A stretch of 64,000 nucleotides of DNA, taken from the NCBI RefSeq assembly GCF_006346395.1, contig NZ_VDMS01000005.1:434001-498000 (forward strand), written 5' to 3'. A program made the translations under genes and the position numbers. The DNA is from Nocardioides plantarum. GTDB taxonomy: Bacteria > Actinomycetota > Actinomycetes > Propionibacteriales > Nocardioidaceae. Shown here in pieces: positions 23,529 through 30,895 of the stretch; within the stretch, counting starts at the first letter, position 1; each line of letters begins with the position of its first letter. The notes below the pieces were generated by a model. It did no database searches, was not told where the DNA came from, and saw nothing but the letters and a program-made list of their open reading frames with translations.

Positions 23529-23773
23529 TGGGTGCCGGCTCCGAATCCGTGGTGCGCGACGCCCGAGCCGACGACCGGCCCGGACGACGCCGGGCGGTCG
23601 GCCCGCGGTCGCATGACCAGGTAGGCGATGAGCGCGACGCCGAGCAGGATCAGCGGCGCGATCAGGAACGCCAGGAAGACCACGACGAAGATCACCAACG
23701 TGACGAGAAGGCCGACTGTCGCGGCGCCGACGGACTTGCCCGCCGGGCGTGACGCGGACGTCTGGACCGACAT
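23525..23773 (-). CDS. Small membrane protein, first gene of the operon
   Basis: 82 aa. ATG at 23773 is preceded by AGGGGGG on the minus strand. One long hydrophobic stretch (about residues 18-52, VTLVIFVVVFLAFLIAPLIL) could form two short or one long membrane helix, followed by a basic then small-residue tail. Its stop overlaps the glycosyltransferase GTG (GTGA). No family recognised; a small accessory subunit for the synthase is plausible. Confidence 0.65.
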   Translation of the reverse strand: MSVQTSASRPAGKSVGAATVGLLVTLVIFVVVFLAFLIAPLILLGVALIAYLVMRPRADRPASSGPVVGSGVAHHGFGAGTQ

Positions 23774-23935
23774 GATTGAACCCCCCTAGTGCGTCGAGTC
23801 CGCCTGTCCCTTGAATGGCGGTCCTCGACATGTATCGATAAGCAGTAACCCATGGGGGTGAGACACGGTTCAACAAGCGCCGAGTAACAGGTTCTGTTGC
23901 CTTGGCGGGCCGGGGGAGTCGAGCCCGGAGGTTCG

Positions 23936-23963
23936 CTCAAGGTGACCTCAAGCACTGCTCAAG
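23936..23963. promoter_or_regulatory. Three CTCAAG direct repeats at 11-bp spacing
   Basis: CTCAAG occurs at 23936, 23947 and 23958, exactly 11 bp apart, about one helical turn. The array lies in the 278-bp divergent intergenic region, 163 bp before the operon start (23773) and 89 bp before the gene at 24052. This layout is typical of OmpR/PhoP-type regulator boxes. Which gene it serves is not determined. Confidence 0.5.
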
Positions 23964-24039
23964 GAAGGGGCAAGACCCCTGGTCGCCCGGGCCTCCGGCG
24001 GCGGTGACGGGGTCTCGCGGTCGGCGCCGGCCCGGCGCT

Positions 24040-24045
24040 TAGGGT
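24040..24045 (+). promoter_or_regulatory. Leaderless-type -10 (TAGGGT) of the transhydrogenase gene
   Basis: TAGGGT followed by 6 nt and the GTG at 24052. No Shine-Dalgarno sequence is present, which supports a leaderless mRNA. Confidence 0.5.
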
Positions 24046-24051
24046 GGCTGG

Positions 24052-25320
24052 GTGAGCGAGACCGTCTTCACCTACGCAGCCCCCGCCCTGAAGTTCGGCT
24101 CCGGTGCCTCCGCCGAGATCGGGCACGACCTCGCCGCGCTGGGGGCGCGGCGGGTGCTGCTCGTCACCGACGCGGGCGTCGCCGCGACCGGTCATCCCGC
24201 GCGGATCGCCGAGCAGATCGGCGCCCGGGGACTCGACGTGACGACGTACGACGCGGCGAGGGTCGAGCCGACCGACGAGTCGCTCGCGCACGCGATCGCC
24301 TTCGCGCGCGACGCGGGCCCCTTCGACGCGATCGTCGCCGTCGGTGGCGGATCCTCGATCGACACCGCCAAGGCGGTCAACCTGCTCACCACCAACCCGG
24401 GCGAGCTGATGGACTACGTCAACGCCCCAGTCGGCCGCGCGCAGGCGCCGACGCAGCCGCTGCTGCCGCTGGTCGCCGTACCGACGACGACCGGGACCGG
24501 CAGCGAGAGCACCACCATCTGCGTGCTCGACGTGCTGTCGTTGCACGTCAAGACCGGCATCAGCCACCCGAGGCTGCGCCCGACGATGGCCGTCGTCGAC
24601 CCCTCGCTGACGCTGACCCAGCCCGCGCTGGTCACGGCCGCCGCGGGGATGGACATCCTGTGTCACGCGCTCGAGAGCTACACCGCGCGCTGGTACGCCG
24701 ACTTCGAGGCCAAGCAGCCCGAGCAGCGGGTGCCCTACTGCGGCGCCAACCCGATCGCCGACCTGTGGTCGGAGCGGGCGATGTCGTTGCTGGCCGGGTC
24801 GTTCCGGGCCGCCGTCGCCGAGGGCTCCGACGTGTCGGCCCGTGAGCAGATGTCGCTGGCCGCGACGTTCGCCGGGCTGGGCTTCGGCAATGCCGGGGTG
24901 CACGTGCCCCACGCCAACGCCTACCCGATCGCCGGTCGGGTGCGCGGCTACCGCCCCGACGGCTACCCGCCCGAGGAGCCGATCGTGCCGCACGGCATGG
25001 CGGTCTCGCTGACGGCTCCCGAGGCCTTCCGCTTCACCTTCGACGCCGCCCCCGAGCGTCACCTCGCGGCGGCGCGGCTGCTCGACCCGACGCTGTCGTC
25101 GTCGGCGTCCGGGCCCGACGTGCTGCCCGGCGTGCTCTCGGCGCTGATGCGCGACGTCGGGATCCCCAACGGCCTGGCCGAGGTCGGCTACGGCGACGCC
25201 GACGTCGATGCCCTGGTCGAGGGCTCGCTGCAGCAGCAGCGACTGCTGGCCACCGCACCCAAGGCCGTGACCGCCGACGACCTCGCCGGCGTCTTCCGCG
25301 GGTCCATGGAGCACTGGTGA
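24052..25320 (+). CDS. Iron-containing alcohol dehydrogenase, hydroxyacid-oxoacid transhydrogenase type
   Basis: 422 aa. Group III Fe-ADH fold: NAD-binding VAVGGGSSIDTAKAVNLL (about residue 97), VPTTTGTGSE, and the metal-binding helix region AAAGMDILCHALESY with further His in VHVPHANAYPIAG and VPHGMAVSLTAPEAF. The extended stretch around TARWYADFEAKQPEQRVPY and the overall order match the ADHFE1/hydroxyacid-oxoacid transhydrogenase subgroup, which oxidises 4-hydroxybutyrate while reducing 2-oxoglutarate. A plain alcohol dehydrogenase role cannot be excluded. Its stop overlaps the next gene start (GTGA). Confidence 0.85.
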   Translation: MSETVFTYAAPALKFGSGASAEIGHDLAALGARRVLLVTDAGVAATGHPARIAEQIGARGLDVTTYDAARVEPTDESLAHAIAFARDAGPFDAIVAVGGGSSIDTAKAVNLLTTNPGELMDYVNAPVGRAQAPTQPLLPLVAVPTTTGTGSESTTICVLDVLSLHVKTGISHPRLRPTMAVVDPSLTLTQPALVTAAAGMDILCHALESYTARWYADFEAKQPEQRVPYCGANPIADLWSERAMSLLAGSFRAAVAEGSDVSAREQMSLAATFAGLGFGNAGVHVPHANAYPIAGRVRGYRPDGYPPEEPIVPHGMAVSLTAPEAFRFTFDAAPERHLAAARLLDPTLSSSASGPDVLPGVLSALMRDVGIPNGLAEVGYGDADVDALVEGSLQQQRLLATAPKAVTADDLAGVFRGSMEHW

Positions 25321-25820
25321 CGGCGCTCGCCCTGCGTGGCCTCTACCTCGGCGCGGTCACCGCGTACGCCGGGGTCGTGCTCATCGTCTCGCTGGCGCTG
25401 CCCGACCGGGCGCCCCTGCACTTCGGGCCCACCGGCGAGGCCGACTCCTACGGGTCGCGGGGCCAGGTGGCCTTGATGTTCGTGGTGATCGGGGTGGCGC
25501 TGGTCGCCGTGTTCGCCGCCAGCGGGTGGCTGGTCCGTCGCGGGTCGACGACCTGGCTCAACGTGCCCGCCAAGGACTGGTGGACCGCGACGCCCGAGCG
25601 GGAGCAGACGATGCGCGCGATGCTGGCGGCCGACTTGCACGCCGTCGGGACCGCGACCTTCCTGCTGCTGGCGGCCGTCGTGGCGATGTTCGGTCGCGCC
25701 GCCCGCGACGACGCCGGGCTGGGCGCGGGGTTCTGGGTGCTCGTCGGGCTGTACCTGGCCGCGGTGCTCGGGTGGGGGGTCTACTCGTCGCGGGTGCGCT
25801 ACCGGCCGACGTCGGAGTAG
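25317..25820 (+). CDS. DUF1648-type integral membrane protein
   Basis: 167 aa from GTG at 25317, overlapping the previous stop. Four hydrophobic segments (starting GAVTAYAGVVLIVSLAL; VALMFVVIGVALVAVFAA; TATFLLLAAVVAMFG; FWVLVGLYLAAVLGWGVY). The first external loop reads LPDRAPLHFGPTGEADSYGS, the P-x-H-x(n)-G-x-D-x-YGS signature of DUF1648 (SdpI-like) proteins. Function unknown; some relatives act in immunity to secreted toxins. Confidence 0.75.
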   Translation: MTALALRGLYLGAVTAYAGVVLIVSLALPDRAPLHFGPTGEADSYGSRGQVALMFVVIGVALVAVFAASGWLVRRGSTTWLNVPAKDWWTATPEREQTMRAMLAADLHAVGTATFLLLAAVVAMFGRAARDDAGLGAGFWVLVGLYLAAVLGWGVYSSRVRYRPTSE

Positions 25821-25842
25821 GGCTGGGTGGGTCGGCTGGGGT

Positions 25843-25964
25843 GGTCTCGAGGCTCGGCCGCGGGCGGCCTCGCACCTCGACCGGCGTGGGGTGGGGTTGG
25901 GTGGGTCGGCGGCGGGGGTCTCGAGGCTCGACCGGCGTGGGGTCTCGAGGCTCGACCGGCGTGG
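25843..25964 (+). repeat. Dispersed palindromic repeat plus two 24-bp tandem half-units
   Basis: A full 40-bp unit lies at 25843-25882 (GGTCTCGAGGCTC ... CGCACCTCGACC). Two perfect 24-bp direct repeats that join the two ends of the unit without its core (GGTCTCGAGGCTCGACC plus GGCGTGG) are at 25917-25940 and 25941-25964. They fill the space between the DUF1648 gene and the promoter of the 28-aa gene. Confidence 0.75.
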
Positions 25965-25971
25965 TGCGACC

Positions 25972-25977
25972 TAGGGT
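25972..25977 (+). promoter_or_regulatory. Leaderless-type -10 (TAGGGT) before the 28-aa gene
   Basis: TAGGGT, 6 nt, then GTG at 25984. The identical geometry at two neighbouring transcription units (12594 and 24040) supports the small gene as the first cistron here. Confidence 0.5.
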
Positions 25978-25983
25978 GGTGGG

Positions 25984-26070
25984 GTGAACCCCCGCCACCG
26001 TCGCCTCGTGATCTCGTTGGCGTTGGTGGGACTGCTGGTGATCGTCGTGATCGCGGCGGCGGTCAAGTGA
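25984..26070 (+). CDS. 28-residue single-helix membrane peptide
   Basis: GTG start; the product is basic at the N-terminus (VNPRHRRL) followed by one transmembrane helix (VISLALVGLLVIVVIAAAV) and a Lys. Evidence that it is real: a leaderless-type -10 exactly 6 nt upstream and a GTGA overlap with the methyltransferase start at 26067, typical of coupled genes. Function unknown. Confidence 0.5.
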   Translation: MNPRHRRLVISLALVGLLVIVVIAAAVK

Positions 26071-27287
26071 GCGACGCGAGGGCGCTGGTGCGTGAGGCGC
26101 TGCTCGACGCCGACGGGCTGGTGCGGGCCGTCGCCTCGGGCCGGCGCAAGGAGGCCGCACCGGTGTGGCGCCGGGTGGAGGCGCGCTACGTCGACCTCAA
26201 GGCCGGGCGGCACCTCCAGGCCACGTCGTACGACGCCACGCAGGCACACACCGCCAACCACGCCGCCGGGGCCGCGGCGGCGGAGGCGGTCGACGCCCTG
26301 CTCGCCGAGCCGTTCGGCAACTGGCACCTCGAGACCGCCACGCACACCCACCAGGTGCGGATCACCAAGCGCGGCGAGTGGCTCGCGTCGAGCAAGGCGC
26401 GGGCGCAGGCGGCCCCCGTCGAGCACGACCACGACCGCACCAAGGACCGGCTGCTGCCCCTCGACGACCCGCTCTACCGCGCGCTCGGCCTGGCCGGGGC
26501 CGACGGGCGGATCAAGCCGACCCGGATGGCCAAGGTGCGCCAGGTCGAGGAGTTCCTGCGCCTGCTCGACGCGGCCGTCGCCGACGCGCTCGCCACCGGT
26601 CACCTGCGCCGGCCGACGCCCGAGAAGCCGTTGCGGGTCGTCGACCTCGGCTGCGGCAACGCCTACCTGACGTTCGCGGCGCAGCGCTACCTCGGCGGGG
26701 TGCTGGGCCTGCCGGTCGCGATGACCGGTGTCGACGTCAAGGAGCAGTCCCGCGAGCACAACACGCGGGTGGCGGCCGAGCTCGGCATCGAGGCGGGGTT
26801 CGTCGTCGGCACGATCGCCGACGCCGTCGTCGACCCCGCACCCGAGGTCGTGCTGGCCCTGCACGCCTGTGACACCGCCACCGACGAGGCCCTGGCCCGT
26901 GCGGTCGGGTGGGACGCCGCGCTGGTCCTGGCCGCGCCCTGCTGCCACCACGACGTCGCCGCCCAGCTGCGGCGCCAGCCGACGCCGGCGCCGTACGCCG
27001 AGCTGACCCGGCACGGCATCCTGCGCGAGCGTCTCGCCGACACCCTCACCGACGCGCTGCGGGCCTCGCTGATGCGGCTGGAGGGCTACCGCGTCGACGT
27101 CGTGCAGTTCGTCGGCAGCGAGCACACGCCGCGCAACACGATGCTGCGCGCCGTACGCACCGGCGTGGTCGCCGACGCCTCGCGCCAGGAGGCGCGCGAC
27201 GACTACGAGGCGCTGGTCGCCGAGTGGCGCCTGACGCCCCGGCTGGCCGAGCTGCTCGCAGCCGGCCGGCCGCACGACCGGGCATGA
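26067..27287 (+). CDS. SAM-dependent methyltransferase (methyltransferase-32-like)
   Basis: 406 aa; GTG at 26067 overlaps the stop of the 28-aa gene, so earlier in-frame starts are not needed. The N-terminal 180 residues are a substrate-side domain (ARYVDLKAGRHLQATSYDAT; HTHQVRITKRGEWLASSKA). The Rossmann methyltransferase part has motif I VVDLGCGNAYLTFAAQRYL (about residue 190), the acidic motif GVDVKEQS, VLALHACDTATDEALA and LAAPCCHHD. The ALHACD and PCCH blocks are typical of the family containing METTL25/DUF-type RNA or protein methyltransferases; the substrate is unknown. It couples to the exported protein downstream (ATGA). Confidence 0.75.
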   Translation: MSDARALVREALLDADGLVRAVASGRRKEAAPVWRRVEARYVDLKAGRHLQATSYDATQAHTANHAAGAAAAEAVDALLAEPFGNWHLETATHTHQVRITKRGEWLASSKARAQAAPVEHDHDRTKDRLLPLDDPLYRALGLAGADGRIKPTRMAKVRQVEEFLRLLDAAVADALATGHLRRPTPEKPLRVVDLGCGNAYLTFAAQRYLGGVLGLPVAMTGVDVKEQSREHNTRVAAELGIEAGFVVGTIADAVVDPAPEVVLALHACDTATDEALARAVGWDAALVLAAPCCHHDVAAQLRRQPTPAPYAELTRHGILRERLADTLTDALRASLMRLEGYRVDVVQFVGSEHTPRNTMLRAVRTGVVADASRQEARDDYEALVAEWRLTPRLAELLAAGRPHDRA

Positions 27288-28318
27288 GGCGCGTGGGTCG
27301 TCTCCTGACGGCGGCGGTCGCCCTGCCGTTCGTCGTCGGTCTCGCAGCGGCCGACGCAGCACCCCCGGCCCGGGTCGAGCTGACCTTCGCCGACCCCGCC
27401 ATCGTGGAGTCCAGCGGGCTGGTCGCGCGCGACGGACTCGTGGTCACGGTCAACGACTCGGGCGACACCGGGCGGGTCTTCACCGTCGACCGGGGCACCG
27501 GCGAGACGGTCGGGGTGACCACCTGGAGCGACGACCCCGAGGACGTCGAGGCCGTGGCGCCCGCCGGTGACCGCTTCCCCGGTCAGGTCTGGGTCGCCGA
27601 CACCGGCGACAACCTGGAGCAGCGCGACACGGTCAGCGTGACCCGGGTGCCGGTCGGTCGGGGCGACCGCGACGTGCGAGGTGAGGTCACGACGTACGAG
27701 CTGGTCTATCCCGACGGTCCGGCCGACGCCGAGACGCTGCTGGTGCAGCCCTCGAGCGGCCGGCTGGTCGTGGTGACCAAGGGCGTCTTCGGCGGTGACG
27801 TGCTGCTGGCGCCGGCGCGGCTCGACCCCGACCGGCCCAACCGGATGCGCCTCATCGGCAGCGCCCGGGCGATCGCCACGGACGGCTCGTTCTGGCCCGA
27901 CGGCCGCCACCTGATCGTGCGCGGCTACTCCTCCGCCACGGTCTACACGTGGCCGGCGCTCGCGCAGGTCGCCCGCTTCACGCTGCCCGAGCAGCAGCAG
28001 GGCGAGGGCATCGCCGTCGACGAGGACGGCGTCGTGCTGATCAGCAGCGAGGGGGCACGCTCCGACGTGCTCCGGGTGCGGCTGCCGCGGGTGGTCGCGC
28101 GGGCGGTGCGACCGGCCCCGCCCACCTCCACGCCGACCTCGTCGCCGTCCTCGGCGCCGAGCTCGACGACCGATCCGGGGTCTCGACAGGCTCGACCACC
28201 GAGTGGCTCCTCGAGTAGCTCGTCGGGTGACCGACCGGTGTGGCCGTGGGCGGTCGGCGGCGCCGTCGGGCTCGTCGCCCTCGGTCTGCTCGGGCGCTGG
28301 CTCCGTCCTCGTGGGTGA
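27284..28318 (+). CDS. Membrane-anchored exported protein, predicted beta-propeller
   Basis: 344 aa from ATG at 27284, coupled to the methyltransferase. Signal peptide (LLTAAVALPFVVGLAAADAA); an exported domain of about 240 residues with repeating blade-like blocks (VESSGLVARDGLVVTVNDSG; GQVWVADTGDNLEQRD; VVVTKGVFGGD; EGIAVDEDGVVLISSEG); then a Ser/Thr/Pro-rich wall-spanning linker and a C-terminal membrane helix with a basic tail (AVGGAVGLVALGLLGRWLRP). The blocks resemble SMP-30/NHL-type propellers. The linker contains a copy of a dispersed repeat (28179-28201) read in frame. Confidence 0.7.
   Translation: MRRVGRLLTAAVALPFVVGLAAADAAPPARVELTFADPAIVESSGLVARDGLVVTVNDSGDTGRVFTVDRGTGETVGVTTWSDDPEDVEAVAPAGDRFPGQVWVADTGDNLEQRDTVSVTRVPVGRGDRDVRGEVTTYELVYPDGPADAETLLVQPSSGRLVVVTKGVFGGDVLLAPARLDPDRPNRMRLIGSARAIATDGSFWPDGRHLIVRGYSSATVYTWPALAQVARFTLPEQQQGEGIAVDEDGVVLISSEGARSDVLRVRLPRVVARAVRPAPPTSTPTSSPSSAPSSTTDPGSRQARPPSGSSSSSSGDRPVWPWAVGGAVGLVALGLLGRWLRPRG
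28179..28201 (+). repeat. Repeat-family sequence inside a coding linker
   Basis: GGTCTCGACAGGCTCGACC plus ACCG is a variant of the dispersed repeat. Here it is translated as part of GSRQARPPSGSS in the disordered linker, so the insertion was tolerated. Confidence 0.5.
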
Positions 28319-28340
28319 GGTCGCTCACCGCGCCGCTGCC

Positions 28341-28346
28341 TAGGCT
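28341..28346 (+). promoter_or_regulatory. Leaderless-type -10 (TAGGCT) of the topoisomerase gene
   Basis: TAGGCT, 6 nt, GTG at 28353. It supports that start over later in-frame codons. Confidence 0.45.
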
Positions 28347-28352
28347 CGGCGC

Positions 28353-29375
28353 GTGGTCCGTCTCCGCCGTACGTCGCCCGACCAGCCGGGCTGGACCCGC
28401 CGGCGCGCGGGCCGCGGCTTCGTCTACCTCGACCAGCGCGGCGACCGGCTGCCGCCCGAGGACGCGGCGCGGGTCAAGGCGCTGGCGATCCCGCCGGCCT
28501 ACCGCGACGTGTGGATCACGCCGTACGCCAACGGGCACCTGCAGGCCGTCGGCATGGACGACGCGGGCCGGCGACAGTACCTTTACCACCCCGAGTGGCG
28601 GCTGCGCCGCGACGCGGAGAAGTTCGAGCGGATGCTGCTGTTCGGCAAGGGCCTGGTCAAGGCCCGCGAGCTGGTGCTGGCCGACCTGGGGCGTGAGGGC
28701 ATGCCGCTGGAGCGCGCCTGCGCGGCGGCCGTCCGGTTGCTCGACCTGGGCTACTTCCGCATCGGCAACGACGTCTACGCCGACGCCAACGGGTCCTTCG
28801 GCCTCACGACGATCGAGCGGCGACACGTGAAGCGTCACCAGGACAAGCTCGTCTTCACCTTCACCGGCAAGTCCGGCGTCGACCACCGCATCGAGATCGA
28901 CGACGAGACCGTGATCGAGGCCGTCGAGATCATGCGACGCCGCCGGGCCAAGGACGACCCGCGGCTGATGGCCTACCAGCTGGGCCGGTCGTGGCGCTCG
29001 GTCATCCCCGACCTGGTCAACACCTACGTCCGCGAGACGACCGGGCTCGAGGCGACGGCCAAGGACTTCCGCACCTGGCACGCCACCGTCCTGGCCGCCG
29101 CGGCCCTGGCCGAGACGCCCGAGCCCGGTCACACCAAGGCGTCGCAGAAGCGGGCGGTCTCGGGCGCGATGAAGGAGGTCTCCGAGTTCCTCGGCAACAC
29201 CCCGACGCTCGCGCGCTCGGCGTACGTCGACCCGCGGGTGATCGACGCCTACGAGCGCGGCCACACGATCCACCGGGCGACCCGACGGACCTACGACAAC
29301 CCCGACGTGCGGCAGGCGGCCCTGGAGCGGGCGACGCTCACGCTGATCAAGTCCGTGGCGGCGGGCAACTCGTGA
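28353..29375 (+). CDS. DNA topoisomerase IB (poxvirus-like, bacterial)
   Basis: 340 aa. N-terminal domain with GFVYLDQRGDRLPPEDAAR and IPPAYRDVWITPYANGHLQA; catalytic domain with LLDLGYFRIGNDVYA, GLTTIERRHVKRHQDKLVF (Arg/Lys active site), TAKDFRTWHAT (His/Arg) and GNTPTLARSAYVDPRVI, whose Tyr is the nucleophile. Length and motifs match bacterial type IB enzymes that relax supercoils by a 3'-phosphotyrosyl intermediate. The stop overlaps the macrodomain gene start (GTGA), an uncommon pairing. Confidence 0.92.
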   Translation: MVRLRRTSPDQPGWTRRRAGRGFVYLDQRGDRLPPEDAARVKALAIPPAYRDVWITPYANGHLQAVGMDDAGRRQYLYHPEWRLRRDAEKFERMLLFGKGLVKARELVLADLGREGMPLERACAAAVRLLDLGYFRIGNDVYADANGSFGLTTIERRHVKRHQDKLVFTFTGKSGVDHRIEIDDETVIEAVEIMRRRRAKDDPRLMAYQLGRSWRSVIPDLVNTYVRETTGLEATAKDFRTWHATVLAAAALAETPEPGHTKASQKRAVSGAMKEVSEFLGNTPTLARSAYVDPRVIDAYERGHTIHRATRRTYDNPDVRQAALERATLTLIKSVAAGNS

Positions 29376-29878
29376 CCGCCGAGGTCACCGTCGTCCCGGG
29401 CGACATCACCGTCCAGGACGTCGATGCCGTCGTCAACGCGGCCAATCGGGCGATGCGCGGCGGGGGAGGCGTCGACGGCGCGATCCACCGGGCCGGCGGA
29501 CCCGCGGTGCTCGAGGACTGCCGGCGACGGTTCCCGCGCGGCCTGGCCACCGGCGACGCGGGTTGGACGACGGCCGGCGAGATGACCGCTCGGTGGGTGA
29601 TCCACGTGGTCGGGCCGAACTTCTCGGCCGGTGAGACGGACCGCGCCCTGCTGGTCTCGTGCTACACCCGCGCCCTCGCGGTGGCCGACGAGCTCGGCGC
29701 GCGCACCGTGGCGTTCCCGCTCGTGTCGGCCGGGGTCTACGGCTGGCCCCTCGACGACGCGGTCGCGGCCGCCGTCGACACGCTGCGCGCGACCCCGACC
29801 TCGGTCACCGAGGCGCGTCTCGTGGCCTTCGGCCCTGCGGCGTACGACGCCGTGGCGGCGGCCCTCGCAGCCCGGTAG
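29372..29878 (+). CDS. Macrodomain protein (O-acetyl-ADP-ribose deacetylase type)
   Basis: 168 aa from GTG at 29372. All macrodomain hallmarks are present: VVPGDITVQDVDAVVNAAN at the N-terminus, GGGGVDGAIHRAGG, a VIHVVGPNF strand and LVSAGVYGWPLDDAV. The family binds ADP-ribose and removes acetyl or ADP-ribosyl groups. Coupled to topoisomerase IB, so a link to ADP-ribosylation after DNA damage is possible (inference). Confidence 0.9.
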   Translation: MTAEVTVVPGDITVQDVDAVVNAANRAMRGGGGVDGAIHRAGGPAVLEDCRRRFPRGLATGDAGWTTAGEMTARWVIHVVGPNFSAGETDRALLVSCYTRALAVADELGARTVAFPLVSAGVYGWPLDDAVAAAVDTLRATPTSVTEARLVAFGPAAYDAVAAALAAR

Positions 29879-29906
29879 CGCGTCGACGCCCGGGTCGGCC
29901 TGCAGG

Positions 29907-30731
29907 TCACCGGGCGCGCGTGCCGCTCGGGACGGGAGGCAGCGGCGCGGCGAAGCCGGAGGCGCCCAGGTGGCGATCAAAGCTGGCCTGCCAGGTGCCG
30001 TCGTCGATGGCGCGCTGGAGGATGTCGTTGACGACGGCGACGTCGGGGGAGCCCTGGGGCAGCCCGATGCCGTAGTAGTCGGTCGAGAACGGCGACCCCA
30101 CCAGGCGCAGCCTCGTGGCGTGCTTCTTCGCGAACCCGGCCAGCACGGCATCGTCGGTCGTGACCGCGTCGACCCGCCCCGCGAGGAGGAGGTCGACGCA
30201 CGCGGCGATGTCGTCGGCGCCCTTGAGGACCGCGCGGCGGGAGAACTCGGCCTCCTGGACCCGTGCGAGCTCGGCCGAACCGCGGGTGCCGCACACGGTC
30301 TTGCCGTTCAGGCTCCGCGGCCCGCTGATCTCGGACTTCCTCGCGACGAGCAGGTCCTGTCCGGCGACGAGGTAGGGCCCGGCGAAGTCGACGGCCTTCG
30401 CCCGCTCGGTCGTGATCGTGTAGGCCGACACCACCATGTCGACCTCGCCGGTGCTCAGCGCCTGCTCACGGTCGTCGTCGGGCAGCGCCCGGAAGGTCAC
30501 CTGGCGGTCGCTCCACCCGAGCCTCCTGGCGACGTACGACGCCATGTCGACGTCGAAGCCGCTGAAGCTGCCGTCGGCCTTCTCGGCGGAGAGGCCGGGG
30601 CGGGCGTCGCTCACGCCGATGACGATGCGGGCGTCGTCGGAGGCCTTGGCGTCGTCGTCGTTCGAGCAGGCGGAGACCGAGGTCGCCAGCACGGCGAGGA
30701 CGGCAGCTGCACGAGCAGCCTTGCTGAACAT
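29907..30731 (-). CDS. Amino-acid-type ABC transporter solute-binding lipoprotein
   Basis: 274 aa. ATG at 30731 has GGGGAG 9 nt upstream. Lipobox TSVSACSN (Cys about residue 22). Type II (SBP family 3) binding fold: IVIGVSDARPGLSAEKADGS, FDVDMASYVARRLGW, ALSTGEVDMVVSAYTITTER, VDFAGPYLVAGQDLLVA, CVDLLLAGRVDAVTTDDAVL and GIGLPQGSPDV. It captures a polar amino acid outside the membrane. No permease or ATPase gene is adjacent, so it works with components encoded elsewhere. The 164-bp gap upstream shows no other clear feature. Confidence 0.85.
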   Translation of the reverse strand: MFSKAARAAAVLAVLATSVSACSNDDDAKASDDARIVIGVSDARPGLSAEKADGSFSGFDVDMASYVARRLGWSDRQVTFRALPDDDREQALSTGEVDMVVSAYTITTERAKAVDFAGPYLVAGQDLLVARKSEISGPRSLNGKTVCGTRGSAELARVQEAEFSRRAVLKGADDIAACVDLLLAGRVDAVTTDDAVLAGFAKKHATRLRLVGSPFSTDYYGIGLPQGSPDVAVVNDILQRAIDDGTWQASFDRHLGASGFAAPLPPVPSGTRAR

Positions 30732-30895
30732 GTGATCTCCCCTGGATGGACCGCGGCTCGCGCAGCACGCGGCGCGGTCGACTCGACGACCATGCTCGCA
30801 GTCGGGCGTGCACAAGGTGTCCACGCTGCGGTAACGGGTCGGGCACGCCCCGTCGTCAGTCCTCGCGAGGCTGGCGCGCTGGGTCTCGCGCTGGG

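Noticed and set aside
25917..25964. Attachment-site-like tandem 24-bp repeats
   Set aside because: They are core-less units of the dispersed repeat family and no integrase gene is nearby.
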